Origin: Halomonas sp. 707D7
Lineage (GTDB): Bacteria; Pseudomonadota; Gammaproteobacteria; Pseudomonadales; Halomonadaceae
DNA length: 45,035 nt
Assembly (NCBI RefSeq): GCF_024158715.1
Contig: NZ_JAMZBC010000008.1
Span: forward strand, 1 to 45,035
Reading direction: 5' to 3'
Both the position numbers and the translations under genes were made by a program. Below the pieces are notes generated by a model that worked only from the letters and a program-made list of their open reading frames with translations, was not told where the DNA came from and made no database searches. Positions within the stretch are counted from its first letter, which is position 1; each line of letters begins with the position of its first letter. Positions 29,374 through 40,211 of this stretch are shown here, piece by piece.

Positions 29374-30353
29374 TCGCCGGGCGGTTCACGCTGCTGGTGC
29401 TCGCCCTGGTGGCAAGCGTGGCGCTCTCGCTGTGCCTGGGGAGCTTTGCGACCTCGCCCGGGGCGGTGTGGCGCGCCCTGCTCGCCCCGGCCGACAGCGA
29501 TATCGCCTTCATCGTCTGGGAACTGCGCCTGCCGCGTATCGCTCTCGCCGTGACGGTGGGCGCGGCGCTGGCCGTGGCGGGCGCGCTGCTGCAAGCGCTG
29601 GTGCGCAACCCCCTTGCCTCTCCGGACGTGATCGGCGTCACCAGTGGCGCCGCCTTCGCGGCGGTCGCCTTTCTGGCGCTGGCGGGTTCGACGCTGAGTG
29701 TGGCCTGGCTGCCCCTCGCCGCCCTGTCGGGGGCGCTGGCATCGGCGCTCGTCGTGTTCGCTTTGGCCTGGCGCAACGGGCTCTCCCCCATCCGCCTGGT
29801 GCTGGTGGGCATCGGCTTCGCGGCGGCGGCAAGTGCCGGCACCACACTGGTGATCGTGCTCAGCGACGATACCGCCGCCATGACGGCCTACGTATGGCTG
29901 ACCGGAAGCCTCTACGCCACGCAGTGGCCGGCGGTGGGACAGATGACGCTCTGGCTTGCCGCAGTGCTGCCCGTGAGCCTGGGGCTTGCCCGGCACATGG
30001 ACGCGCTGGCACTGGGCGATGGCGTGGCCACCGGACTCGGCGTGGCGGTATTGAGGAGCCGGCTGGTGCTGCTGGGATGCAGTGTGGCGCTGGCCGGCGC
30101 GGCGGTCGCCTTTGCCGGCGGGCTGTCGTTCGTCGGATTGATCGCGCCCCACCTGGCAGCAAGGCTGGTGGGGCGCAGTGCGGCGCGACTCGTGCCGTCG
30201 TCGGCACTGGTCGGGGCGATGATCGTGCTTCACGCCGACCTTCTTGGCCGAGTCGCCTTCCTGCCCAAGGATCTGCCCGCCGGCATTTTCGTGGCGGGCA
30301 TCGGGGCACCGTTTTTCGTCTATCTGCTGTTTCGAGCGCGCCCGACCCGCTAG
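29370..30353 (+). CDS. FecCD-family iron-siderophore ABC permease, second subunit
   Basis: 327 residues, a paralogue of the preceding permease and its likely heterodimer partner. It contains LRLPRIALAVTVGAALAVAG, LLQALVRNPLASPDVIGVTSGA and SFVGLIAPHLAARLVG. Translation is coupled to the first permease by ATGA. Its TAG stop shares a palindromic CTAG with the TAG stop of the convergent TonB-dependent receptor, leaving no intergenic space and no separate terminator. The ATPase partner is encoded beyond the receptor at 32720. Confidence 0.92.
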   Translation: MIAGRFTLLVLALVASVALSLCLGSFATSPGAVWRALLAPADSDIAFIVWELRLPRIALAVTVGAALAVAGALLQALVRNPLASPDVIGVTSGAAFAAVAFLALAGSTLSVAWLPLAALSGALASALVVFALAWRNGLSPIRLVLVGIGFAAAASAGTTLVIVLSDDTAAMTAYVWLTGSLYATQWPAVGQMTLWLAAVLPVSLGLARHMDALALGDGVATGLGVAVLRSRLVLLGCSVALAGAAVAFAGGLSFVGLIAPHLAARLVGRSAARLVPSSALVGAMIVLHADLLGRVAFLPKDLPAGIFVAGIGAPFFVYLLFRARPTR

Positions 30354-32491
30354 AAGTCCAGGCGGTAGCCCAGCGTCAGGGTGCGTCCGCGCCCGGCGAA
30401 GTAGCGCTCGTCGTTCACCAGCGCGCTCTGCGAGTAGTAGGTGACGTACTGTTCGTCGAGCAGGTTGGAGATACCCACGTCCATCTGACCCACGGGCAGG
30501 CGATAGCCGACGGCGGCGTCCATCAGCAGGTAGCCGTCGAACTCGCGCTCGGGCTCGTCGAAGCTCATGTCCATGGCGTAGTTGGCCTGCACGAAGGTCG
30601 AGAGGTTATCGGTCCAGTCGGAGGAGACGCTCGCCACCACGCGATCAGGGGCGACGTCGATGCCGGAAAGCGAGGCGTCCAGGTGGCCGTCGTCGTTGCT
30701 GTCGTAGCGCCCGCGCATGCGTGAGTACGAGAGCCGTCCGGCGTGCTGGTCGGTGAAGCGGTAGCCGATTGCTGCCTCCAGCCCCTTGATCTCGGTTTCC
30801 TGCCGTGCCATGAAGAAGGCGTCGTCGCGCTCGACGAGTCGGCTGCCGAAGTCCGACGAGGAGATGTAGTAGTTCAGCTCCGCCGCGAGGCGCCCATCGT
30901 CGTAGCGAACGCCGGTCTCGACATTGTCGGTGACGATGGGGCGCAGGTTCTCGATACTGTCCACGGACTGCCCGGGCCGCTGGATGCTGCGAAGCGCCCG
31001 GCCCACGTCCGGAATCGTGAAGCCTTCCGAGTAGTTGGCGAACAGGCTCCAGTGCTCGACGGGCTTCCACACCGCCCCCAGATTGTAGAGCGTCTCGTTG
31101 AAGCTCGGCGAGCCCCCTTCCACGTCCACCGCGTTGCGGGTATAGAGCGTCTGGTAATCGTCGATATCGAGCTTGGCGTACTCGTAGCGCACTCCCGCTG
31201 ACAAGAGCAGCGAATCCAGCGGCGCGAACTCCGCCTGCAGGAAGGGCGAAAGGTCGGTGTAACTCGCCGGCGGCACGTAGGTGCGATCGGTCTGGTACAG
31301 GTACTGCTCGGTATCATCGAACAAGGTGTCGAAGCCGCCGGTCAGCTTCAGCCGATCGTCGAGCAGGTCGTCACGGCTCAGGGACACCTTGGTACCGTAC
31401 TTCGAGGTCGTCGCCAGGGTCTGGTCGTAAAAGGTGCCGACCGGTGCGAACGCCGGGTCCTGGAACGTGGCCGAGTTGTCGGCGCCGAACAGCGCCTTGT
31501 AGTCCTGATAGTACACCTGAGCGCTCAGGTGCATGCCGGCCAGGTCGTAGTGGTCGTAGCTCAGGCCGGTCGTCCATACCCGGTTGTAGGGAGCGCGGCC
31601 TTCCGGCGTGCCGCGTCGGGAGGTCGTCACCACGCCATTGTCGCGATCGCCGGTGACGCTCAGGTAACCATTATGACCTTCGATGTCGTAGTGATTGAGG
31701 GTGAATTGCAGGCGCTGGTCGTCATCGAACCAGTAGGCGAGCTTGCCGAGGATATCGAAGGAGCGGGCATCCATGAGATCGCCCTGGGTATTGTCCACGC
31801 CGACCGCATCGCCGTTGCCGTCCAGGAACAGGCCCTGGTCCTCGAGGCTCGCCGAGAACAGGTAGTCCACATCGCCGCTGTTGCCGCTGACGCCATAGGT
31901 GGTGCGATAGCTGAGTGTGTCGCCGTCCAGCTCGCGGGTCGGCGTGGTGACCTGGGCTTCGACATGCTGGTTGAAGGAGCCAGGTTCGGGGCGCCGGGTC
32001 ACCAGGTTGATGACGCCCCCTTCGGCGCCGATGCCATTGGTGGCGTTGGCACCCTGGATCACCTCGATCTGCTCGACCATGGAGAAATCGATGGTGTGCG
32101 CTTCGCGACCGGTCGGGCGCAGCGGGTTGGACTGCGGAATGCCGTCGATCAGGATGAGCGGTCTGCGCCCGCGCAGGGTCTCGCCACTGCCGCTCATCTT
32201 CTGGCGGCTGGGGGAGTAGGACGGCAGCAAGTTGCTGAGTATCTGCGAGGAGTCGCTGGTGAGCTGGAGCTGCTGCTCGATCTCCTCAGAGGTGATGACG
32301 CGTACCGTCTGGGGCGAGTCCTCCTTGGTGGCGCTGGTCCTCGAGGCAGTGACGACCACGGGCTGCTCGACCTGCTCGCGGCCGGCGTTGACCGCCGACC
32401 TCGACTGCTCCTGAGCCTGGGCCTGGGAAGCGGCCATCAGGCCGACCAGAGTGGCGGTTTGCCAGCGCGCGCGATGATGTTGACAGCGCAT
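30350..32491 (-). CDS. TonB-dependent siderophore receptor
   Basis: A 713-residue outer-membrane receptor. A signal peptide (cleavage after AQA near residue 26) is followed by a probable TonB box in QPVVVTASR (about 43-51). The plug domain has ILIDGIPQSNPLRP and VEQIEVIQGANATNGIGAEGGVINLVTRR. A 22-strand barrel ends in the terminal phenylalanine (LGYRLDF) needed for BAM recognition. It imports a ferric siderophore of unknown type, energised by TonB. The ATG at 32491 is preceded by GAGGA and an AT-rich leader with a Fur-like region, so iron repression is likely. It is convergent with the permeases and divergent from the ATPase. Confidence 0.93.
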   Translation of the reverse strand: MRCQHHRARWQTATLVGLMAASQAQAQEQSRSAVNAGREQVEQPVVVTASRTSATKEDSPQTVRVITSEEIEQQLQLTSDSSQILSNLLPSYSPSRQKMSGSGETLRGRRPLILIDGIPQSNPLRPTGREAHTIDFSMVEQIEVIQGANATNGIGAEGGVINLVTRRPEPGSFNQHVEAQVTTPTRELDGDTLSYRTTYGVSGNSGDVDYLFSASLEDQGLFLDGNGDAVGVDNTQGDLMDARSFDILGKLAYWFDDDQRLQFTLNHYDIEGHNGYLSVTGDRDNGVVTTSRRGTPEGRAPYNRVWTTGLSYDHYDLAGMHLSAQVYYQDYKALFGADNSATFQDPAFAPVGTFYDQTLATTSKYGTKVSLSRDDLLDDRLKLTGGFDTLFDDTEQYLYQTDRTYVPPASYTDLSPFLQAEFAPLDSLLLSAGVRYEYAKLDIDDYQTLYTRNAVDVEGGSPSFNETLYNLGAVWKPVEHWSLFANYSEGFTIPDVGRALRSIQRPGQSVDSIENLRPIVTDNVETGVRYDDGRLAAELNYYISSSDFGSRLVERDDAFFMARQETEIKGLEAAIGYRFTDQHAGRLSYSRMRGRYDSNDDGHLDASLSGIDVAPDRVVASVSSDWTDNLSTFVQANYAMDMSFDEPEREFDGYLLMDAAVGYRLPVGQMDVGISNLLDEQYVTYYSQSALVNDERYFAGRGRTLTLGYRLDF

Positions 32492-32540
32492 CTTCTTCTT
32501 ATCCTCTTAAAAAATTCACGAGCGACCCCTGATAAAGATC

Positions 32541-32575
32541 GATTATCATAAACAAATGATAATGATTATATTATG
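32541..32575. promoter_or_regulatory. Fur-box region controlling the TonB-dependent receptor
   Basis: A markedly AT-rich stretch in an otherwise GC-rich genome. It has a perfect inverted repeat ATTATCAT-AAACAA-ATGATAAT (32542-32563) overlapping GATAATGATTATATTAT, whose first nine bases equal the Fur consensus GATAATGAT. It lies 50 to 85 bases upstream of the receptor start. Overlapping half-sites suggest binding of more than one Fur dimer. Confidence 0.8.
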
Positions 32576-32662
32576 CATGTGCGTCAGTCTAAGGTCCATT
32601 ACCGTGCAACGCCGCGTTCGACATCTCGGACCGATCACCCGCGTTCCGACGACGAGAAGACA

Positions 32663-32691
32663 TTGTAAATGAGAACGTTTTATCCTACGGT
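32663..32691 (+). promoter_or_regulatory. promoter of the ATPase operon with Fur-like spacer
   Basis: TTGTAA (32663-32668) and TACGGT (32686-32691) are spaced by 17 bases. The spacer carries AATGAGAACGTTTTATC, whose left half AATGAGAA is a common Fur half-site. Repressor binding here would block polymerase. Promoter match is moderate, and operator match is good on one side only. Confidence 0.55.
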
Positions 32692-32719
32692 GCGTGTTTG
32701 ATTCCTGGCAGGCGCGTCG

Positions 32720-33565
32720 ATGTCCGACACGAACTCTCGATCCCCTCGCCTCGTGGGTGAGGCACTGAGCGCGGGCTATGAAACCCGCACGGTGCTCGAC
32801 GGCGTCGACATCGCTGTGGCCGAAGGCAAGCTCACGGTGCTGCTCGGCCCCAATGGCAGCGGCAAGTCGACGCTGCTCAAGACCCTGGCCCGCACCCTCG
32901 CGCCCAAGGCGGGCCACGTTCACCTGGATGGCAAGGACATCCACCGGTGCGCCACTCGGGACGTGGCCCGGCGGCTGGGCCTTCTTCCTCAGGGGCCTGC
33001 GGCCCCGGAGGGGCTGACCGTCGAACAACTGGTGGGCATGGGCCGCTTTCCCCATCAAAGGTGGTGGCACAAGGACGCCCGACGCGATGCCCAGGCCATC
33101 CGCGAGGCGATGGACTACACCCGGGTGAGCGAGTTCGCCGACCGCCCGGTGGATGCCCTGTCCGGCGGGCAGCGCCAGCGCTGCTGGATCGCCATGGTGC
33201 TGGCCCAGCAGACCGACTTGATCCTGCTCGACGAGCCCACCACCTTTCTCGATTTGAAGGTGCAGGTAGAGCTCATGGAGCTGCTCTCGCGCCTGGCCCA
33301 CGAACGCGGCCGTACGCTGCTGCTGGTGCTGCACGACCTCAATCTGGCGGCGGCCTACGCCGATCATCTGGTGATGCTGCGCGAGGGACGAATCGTGGCC
33401 GACGGCGCCCCCGCCGAGGTCTTTACCGCCGATACCCTGCAGCGGGTCTTCGAACTCGATGCCCAGGTGATGCTGGACCCCGAAAGCGGGCGCCCGGTCT
33501 GCCTGCCGCGCCGTTTCGAACGCCCTCGCGCCACCGTTTCCTCCGCGCTTTCGAGCGCCACGTGA
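32720..33565 (+). CDS. iron-siderophore ABC transporter ATP-binding protein (FecE/FhuC-like)
   Basis: A 281-residue ABC ATPase with Walker A GPNGSGKST (43-51), Q-loop LLPQGP, signature LSGGQ (147-151), Walker B LILLDEPT (D171, E172) and the switch histidine in LVLHDLN. The DRP-x-LSGGQRQR context and length are typical of FecE/FhuC/BtuD-like iron transporter ATPases. It is the only ATPase near the two orphan permeases at 28372-30353, so it probably powers them although it sits in a different transcription unit. Its own Fur-like promoter would co-regulate it. The next gene begins two bases after its stop. Confidence 0.93.
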   Translation: MSDTNSRSPRLVGEALSAGYETRTVLDGVDIAVAEGKLTVLLGPNGSGKSTLLKTLARTLAPKAGHVHLDGKDIHRCATRDVARRLGLLPQGPAAPEGLTVEQLVGMGRFPHQRWWHKDARRDAQAIREAMDYTRVSEFADRPVDALSGGQRQRCWIAMVLAQQTDLILLDEPTTFLDLKVQVELMELLSRLAHERGRTLLLVLHDLNLAAAYADHLVMLREGRIVADGAPAEVFTADTLQRVFELDAQVMLDPESGRPVCLPRRFERPRATVSSALSSAT

Positions 33566-33566
33566 G

Positions 33567-34463
33567 ATGCACATGCCCCCTGTCTTTTGCGCCCAGCTGA
33601 GCCGCGAGCAGAACGATCCGCTGCCGGGCAGTGCCGCCCACGTCGAACGGCACCTGCTAGTCAGTTGGCCCCGGGCGAAGTGGCAGCGAAATCTTCGCCA
33701 CGCAAGCGACATGCCCTCGGAAATCGGCGTCACGCTGGATGCCATCGCAGCGGCGGGGCGGCGGGTGAACCTGATCCAGCAGCCTGGCATGGAGGCCACC
33801 CGGCATCGAATATTCCTGATGCCCGAGCGGCGTCGTTTCACCGTGGCAAGAGAGGCGCTTGGCGAGTTTCTCGCCGCTTGGCAAACGGGAAGCTCGCTGG
33901 CCCTTTGGGAAGAGCCGAGACTCGCTCACGACCTGATCCTTTGCTGCACGCATGCCAAGAAAGACAAGTGCTGCGCCAAGTACGGCTACCAGACCTTCAA
34001 GGCACTGGCTCAGGCCGTTGCCGAGCATGAGCTCCCCTTCGACGTGTGGGAGAGCAGCCACCTGGGCGGCTGCCGCCTGGCGGCGAGTCTTATCGTGCTC
34101 TCGCCGGTACGCAAGTACGGGCGCATCGCGCCGGAACAAGCGCTCGCGTTTTTGCAAAGCGAGGCATCCGGCCAGCGCTACCTGCCCGGCTACCGCGGCA
34201 ACTCCTCGCTCTCTCCCGCCCAGCAGTGTGCCGAAGTGGCGCTGCTCGAACACCTGGAACAGGCCAACGCCCTGACGGCGCCGACCTTGATCGACGACCA
34301 TGGCGACGAGCGCGAACGCGTCATGCGCTGGAAGCTCCATACTCCGCCCTACCAGGCCACCGTGCACTGCCAGGCCCGTTCGATCCTGCGCGTCGATACC
34401 TGCGCCGACCTGGCGCAGGGCCCGACCGAAAGCCTGGTCTGGCAGGCGCGCGTCGATATCTGA
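33567..34463 (+). CDS. sucrase/ferredoxin-like [2Fe-2S] protein, possible ferric-siderophore reductase
   Basis: 298 residues of the Suc_Fer-like (Apd1/Aim32-related) thioredoxin-fold family. The family core is LCCTHAKKDKCCAKYGYQ followed by VWESSHLGGCRLAASLIVLSP and YGRIAPE. The known ligand pattern C-x8-C plus H-x3-H of Apd1 maps to C127, C136, H165 and, instead of the second histidine, C169. A [2Fe-2S] cluster is likely. Its position directly after the siderophore-transporter ATPase suggests intracellular reduction of the ferric siderophore, analogous to FhuF-type reductases; this is inference. The ATG is one base after the previous stop, and an alternative ATG lies two codons later. Older names implying sucrase activity are probably misleading. 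Confidence 0.8.
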   Translation: MHMPPVFCAQLSREQNDPLPGSAAHVERHLLVSWPRAKWQRNLRHASDMPSEIGVTLDAIAAAGRRVNLIQQPGMEATRHRIFLMPERRRFTVAREALGEFLAAWQTGSSLALWEEPRLAHDLILCCTHAKKDKCCAKYGYQTFKALAQAVAEHELPFDVWESSHLGGCRLAASLIVLSPVRKYGRIAPEQALAFLQSEASGQRYLPGYRGNSSLSPAQQCAEVALLEHLEQANALTAPTLIDDHGDERERVMRWKLHTPPYQATVHCQARSILRVDTCADLAQGPTESLVWQARVDI

Positions 34464-34565
34464 GCCGCGCGATGCTCAAAGCAGTTGACAACGCGTCCGC
34501 TCCTCTCTCAAATAGCCGCGTTTTGACCTTTGGCATCATCTTTCGCCCCGATTGGAGGGACGTTC

Positions 34566-35180
34566 ATGCTGACTCTTGCGCGCCGCTGGCGCTGGTTGAC
34601 GCTGCTTGCCATGGCAAGTCTTCTGTCGGGCTGTCTGGCCCTGCCCCAGACCGGGCTGTTCGCCTTTCGCTTGGCGGTGACCTCGCTGGGGGTCGAGAAC
34701 GTGCGCATCGGCCCCTACAACCTGAATGCGGGGCTCGACACCACCGACCTGACCAGCCTGATCGCCTCGAGCCTGGGCGCGGGGAGCCTGCCGGTGCAGG
34801 CCACCATGGCGCTGGGACTGGGGCTTCCGGCGGGCATGCCGGCGGTGAACATGGCCGGCTTCAACTGGACGCTGGACATGCCCGGCGTCGACCCGGTTTC
34901 CGGGCGCTACAGCGAAGACGTCTCGCTCACGCCGGGGGATGGCGCCAACCTGCGCCTGCCGGTCTCCTTCGACGTGCTGGCCACCGACCCGCAGCGTCTG
35001 AGCCCGATGGTCGACCTGGCCCGGCAGCTGGCCTCGAACGGCTCGCTGCCCGCCGGCAGCGAACTGGCGATCACCCCGGGAGATCTGCGCGGGCTCGGCA
35101 TGACGCTGCCCGCCGGCTTGCTCACGCCCACCCTGCGCCTCAACGTCGGCGAGGACGGTCAGCTCACGCCGGTACGTTAA
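34566..35180 (+). CDS. lipoprotein of unknown function
   Basis: 204 residues. A lipoprotein signal peptide (hydrophobic core LTLLAMASLLSGC, lipidated C23) follows the ATG at 34566, which has GGAGGG upstream. The mature part has Leu/Gly-rich beta-type stretches, several Pro/Asn turns and no cysteine, with repeated pattern LGLGLPAGMPAVN and LGMTLPAGLLTPTLRLN. It vaguely resembles LEA14/WHy-type beta sandwich lipoproteins, but I do not recognise a family. It is 102 bases downstream of the ferredoxin-like gene, so membership of the iron operon is uncertain. Its TAA stop shares TTAA with the convergent DUF815 gene. Confidence 0.75.
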   Translation: MLTLARRWRWLTLLAMASLLSGCLALPQTGLFAFRLAVTSLGVENVRIGPYNLNAGLDTTDLTSLIASSLGAGSLPVQATMALGLGLPAGMPAVNMAGFNWTLDMPGVDPVSGRYSEDVSLTPGDGANLRLPVSFDVLATDPQRLSPMVDLARQLASNGSLPAGSELAITPGDLRGLGMTLPAGLLTPTLRLNVGEDGQLTPVR

Positions 35181-36034
35181 AGGCCACGCCGCCCGACCCA
35201 CTGGGCGGCGAACTGCCAGGCGGTACGCCCGCTGCGCCCGCCGCGAAGCGTGGCGAAGCGAATCGCCTCCTCCCGGGCGGCCTCCTCCCAGGCGCCCTCC
35301 CCGCCCAGGCTCGTGACCCAGTGCTCGCAAACCTCGAGATAGGTGGCCTGGTTGAAGGGGTGAAAGCCGAGCCACAGCCCGAAGCGGTCCGACAGCGAGA
35401 TCTTCTCCTCCACGGCGTCGCCGTGATGCAGCTCCTCGCCGACCAGCCTGGAGCCTTCGTTGTCCGCCATCGACTCCGGCAGCAGATGGCGACGGTTCGA
35501 GGTGGCGTAGATCAAGACGTTCTCCGGCGGGCCGGTGAGCGTGCCGTCGAGCACGCTCTTGAGCGCCTTGTAGGCGTCGTCGCTGCCCTCGAAGGAGAGA
35601 TCGTCGCAGTAGACCACGAAGCGCTGGGGTGCGTGGCGAAGCGTCTCGACCAGCCGGGGGAGGCTTGCCAGGTCGTGGCGGTCCACCTGGATCAGCCGCA
35701 GGCCCTCGTGGCCCAGGGTATTGATCAAGGCACGCACCACCGACGATTTGCCGCTGCCGCGCGAGCCCCACAGCAGCGCGTGGTTGGCGGGCAGCCCCTT
35801 CAAAAACGCCCGGGTGTTGTCGACCAGCGCCTTCTTCTGGCGCTCGATGCCGAGCAGGTCGTGGAGCGTGGTGGTATCGCGCACCGGTACCGGCACCAGG
35901 TGACCGCCGAGCGGATGGCGCTGCCACAGCGCGGCGGTATGGGTGTTCCAGTCCACCGGCGTGGGCGCCGGGGGAAGCCAGTGCTCGACGTGGTCGAGCA
36001 GCTGGGTGAGTCGTTGGGTTAATTCGGCGTCCAT
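35177..36034 (-). CDS. DUF815-family P-loop ATPase
   Basis: A 285-residue AAA-like protein. Walker A GSRGSGKSS lies at 90-98, Walker B-like VVYCDDLSFE near 140, a sensor-like NVLIYATSNRRHLLP, and arginine-rich SLSDRFGLWLGFHPFNQ. This matches the DUF815 family, whose cellular function is not established; a chaperone or DNA-related role is sometimes proposed. It is a single-gene unit divergent from the M48 protease and convergent with the lipoprotein gene, overlapping it by four bases at the stop codons. Confidence 0.88.
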   Translation of the reverse strand: MDAELTQRLTQLLDHVEHWLPPAPTPVDWNTHTAALWQRHPLGGHLVPVPVRDTTTLHDLLGIERQKKALVDNTRAFLKGLPANHALLWGSRGSGKSSVVRALINTLGHEGLRLIQVDRHDLASLPRLVETLRHAPQRFVVYCDDLSFEGSDDAYKALKSVLDGTLTGPPENVLIYATSNRRHLLPESMADNEGSRLVGEELHHGDAVEEKISLSDRFGLWLGFHPFNQATYLEVCEHWVTSLGGEGAWEEAAREEAIRFATLRGGRSGRTAWQFAAQWVGRRGL

Positions 36035-36118
36035 CCTTGCCCTCTCGTTGGGTTATGCTAAAAATACCGACACTGAACCGTCATCTCGAACACGGCTTTT
36101 GCCGATAAGGAACCGATC

Positions 36119-36922
36119 ATGCGCTGGCTTCGCCCCTTCGCCGTTACCGCCCTGTGCGCCTCGCTCGCGGCGTGTGCCACCTCGCCCACCGGGCGCTCGC
36201 AGCTTCTGCTGCTCTCGGACGCCGAGCTCAACCAGATGGGCCAGCAGGCCTTTGCCCAGTACCAGCAGGACGTGCCGATGGGCGACCAGGCGAGCCTGCG
36301 CTACGTGCAGTGCATCACCGATGCCATCGTCGACGTGTTGCCGGAGCGCCAGCGCAACCAGGACTGGCAGGTGCGGGTGTTCAAGTCCGACCAGCCCAAC
36401 GCCTTCGCCCTGCCCGGCGGCTACATGGGGGTGAATACCGGCATGCTGGACATCGCCACCAACCAGGACCAGCTCGCCTCGGTGATCGGCCACGAGATCG
36501 GCCATGTGCTGGCCAACCACGCCAACGAACGCGCCTCCACCCAGAGCGCGACCTCCCTGGGGCTTTCGGTGATCTCCAGCGCCTCGGGCATGCAGTCGCC
36601 CGGCGGCCAGCAGCTGATGGGCGTACTCGGCATGGGCGCGCAGTACGGCATCGCGCTGCCCTTCTCGCGTCGCCACGAAAGCGAGGCGGACACCATCGGC
36701 CAGAACCTGATGGCCCAGGCCGGCTTCGACCCGCGCGAAAGCGTCACGCTGTGGCAGAACATGCAGGCCGCCTCCACCGGCGGAGCGCCGCCGGCGTGGA
36801 TGTCGACCCACCCGAGCCAGGATCAGCGCATCGACGGCCTGCAGGCCGGCATGGACCAGGCGATGGCCACCTATGAGCAGGCCAGAAGCCAGGGCCGCAC
36901 GCCGAACTGCCCGCGCCCCTGA
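36119..36922 (+). CDS. M48-family periplasmic lipoprotein metalloprotease (LoiP/YcaL-like)
   Basis: 267 residues with a lipoprotein signal peptide (lipobox LAAC, C19). The zinc site is HEIGH (H125, E126, H129) with the third ligand E187 in HESEAD. The NAFALPGGYMGVNTGML segment and the C-terminal STHPSQDQRIDGL are characteristic of outer-membrane-associated M48 proteases such as LoiP and YcaL, which degrade misfolded envelope proteins. AAGGA precedes the ATG at 36119. It is divergent from the DUF815 ATPase and convergent with aroE, with only six bases between the stops. Confidence 0.92.
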   Translation: MRWLRPFAVTALCASLAACATSPTGRSQLLLLSDAELNQMGQQAFAQYQQDVPMGDQASLRYVQCITDAIVDVLPERQRNQDWQVRVFKSDQPNAFALPGGYMGVNTGMLDIATNQDQLASVIGHEIGHVLANHANERASTQSATSLGLSVISSASGMQSPGGQQLMGVLGMGAQYGIALPFSRRHESEADTIGQNLMAQAGFDPRESVTLWQNMQAASTGGAPPAWMSTHPSQDQRIDGLQAGMDQAMATYEQARSQGRTPNCPRP

Positions 36923-36928
36923 CCCCTC

Positions 36929-39595
<2,667 letters not shown>

Positions 39596-39596
39596 G

Positions 39597-40154
39597 TCAG
39601 GCGCGCAGCACCTTGCCGGTGAGCAGGTCGCGAATGGTGCTGGGCCGCGCCTGGCCGCCAAGCTCGCCGGGGGCGATGGCGCCCAGGTCGTCGCCGAAGA
39701 GGCGCTGGACCTCATCGGCGCTCATGGCCGGCGGCTCGCTCGAACGGTTGGCGGAGGTGGAGACCAGCGGCCCGCCGAAGGCCTCGCAAAGGGCGGCCAT
39801 GTGCGGGTGGTCGGTGACCCGCAGCGCCACGCTGCGATGGGCACCGCGCACCAGGGCGTGGCTGCGGCCGTTGTCCGGCACCAGCCAAGTGTTGGGCCCG
39901 GGCCAGCTGGTGGCGAGCCGGGCGTGCAGCTCGAGCGCCAGCCCCGAAAGCCACGGGCCGAACTGCTGCATGCTGGCGGCCACCAGGATTACCCCCTTGG
40001 CCGGGTCGCGCTCCTTCAGGCGCATCAGCTGGGTCAGCGCCTGTTCGTTGTCCGGGTCGCAGCTCAACCCCCACACCGCTTCGGTGGGGCAGCCCACCAC
40101 GCGGCCTGCGTGAAGAGCGCGTACCACGTGCTGAAGTTCTGTCGTCGCCGTCAT
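39597..40154 (-). CDS. tsaC: threonylcarbamoyl-AMP synthase TsaC
   Basis: 185 residues of the YrdC/Sua5 family, the single-domain TsaC type. It makes threonylcarbamoyl-AMP for t6A37 of ANN-decoding tRNAs. Conserved parts are CPTEAVWGLSCDP, LMRLKERDPAKGVILV, SWPGPNTWLVP, HRSVALRVTDHP and PLVSTSANRSSEPPA. The ATG at 40154 has AAGGAGG upstream. It lies between dprA (57-base gap) and the DUF2236 gene (one base). Confidence 0.96.
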   Translation of the reverse strand: MTATTELQHVVRALHAGRVVGCPTEAVWGLSCDPDNEQALTQLMRLKERDPAKGVILVAASMQQFGPWLSGLALELHARLATSWPGPNTWLVPDNGRSHALVRGAHRSVALRVTDHPHMAALCEAFGGPLVSTSANRSSEPPAMSADEVQRLFGDDLGAIAPGELGGQARPSTIRDLLTGKVLRA

Positions 40155-40211
40155 CGAGGCCTCCTTGGCGTCGGCGCGAAACGCGCGCCATGTGGATCAT
40201 TTTATCACGGC

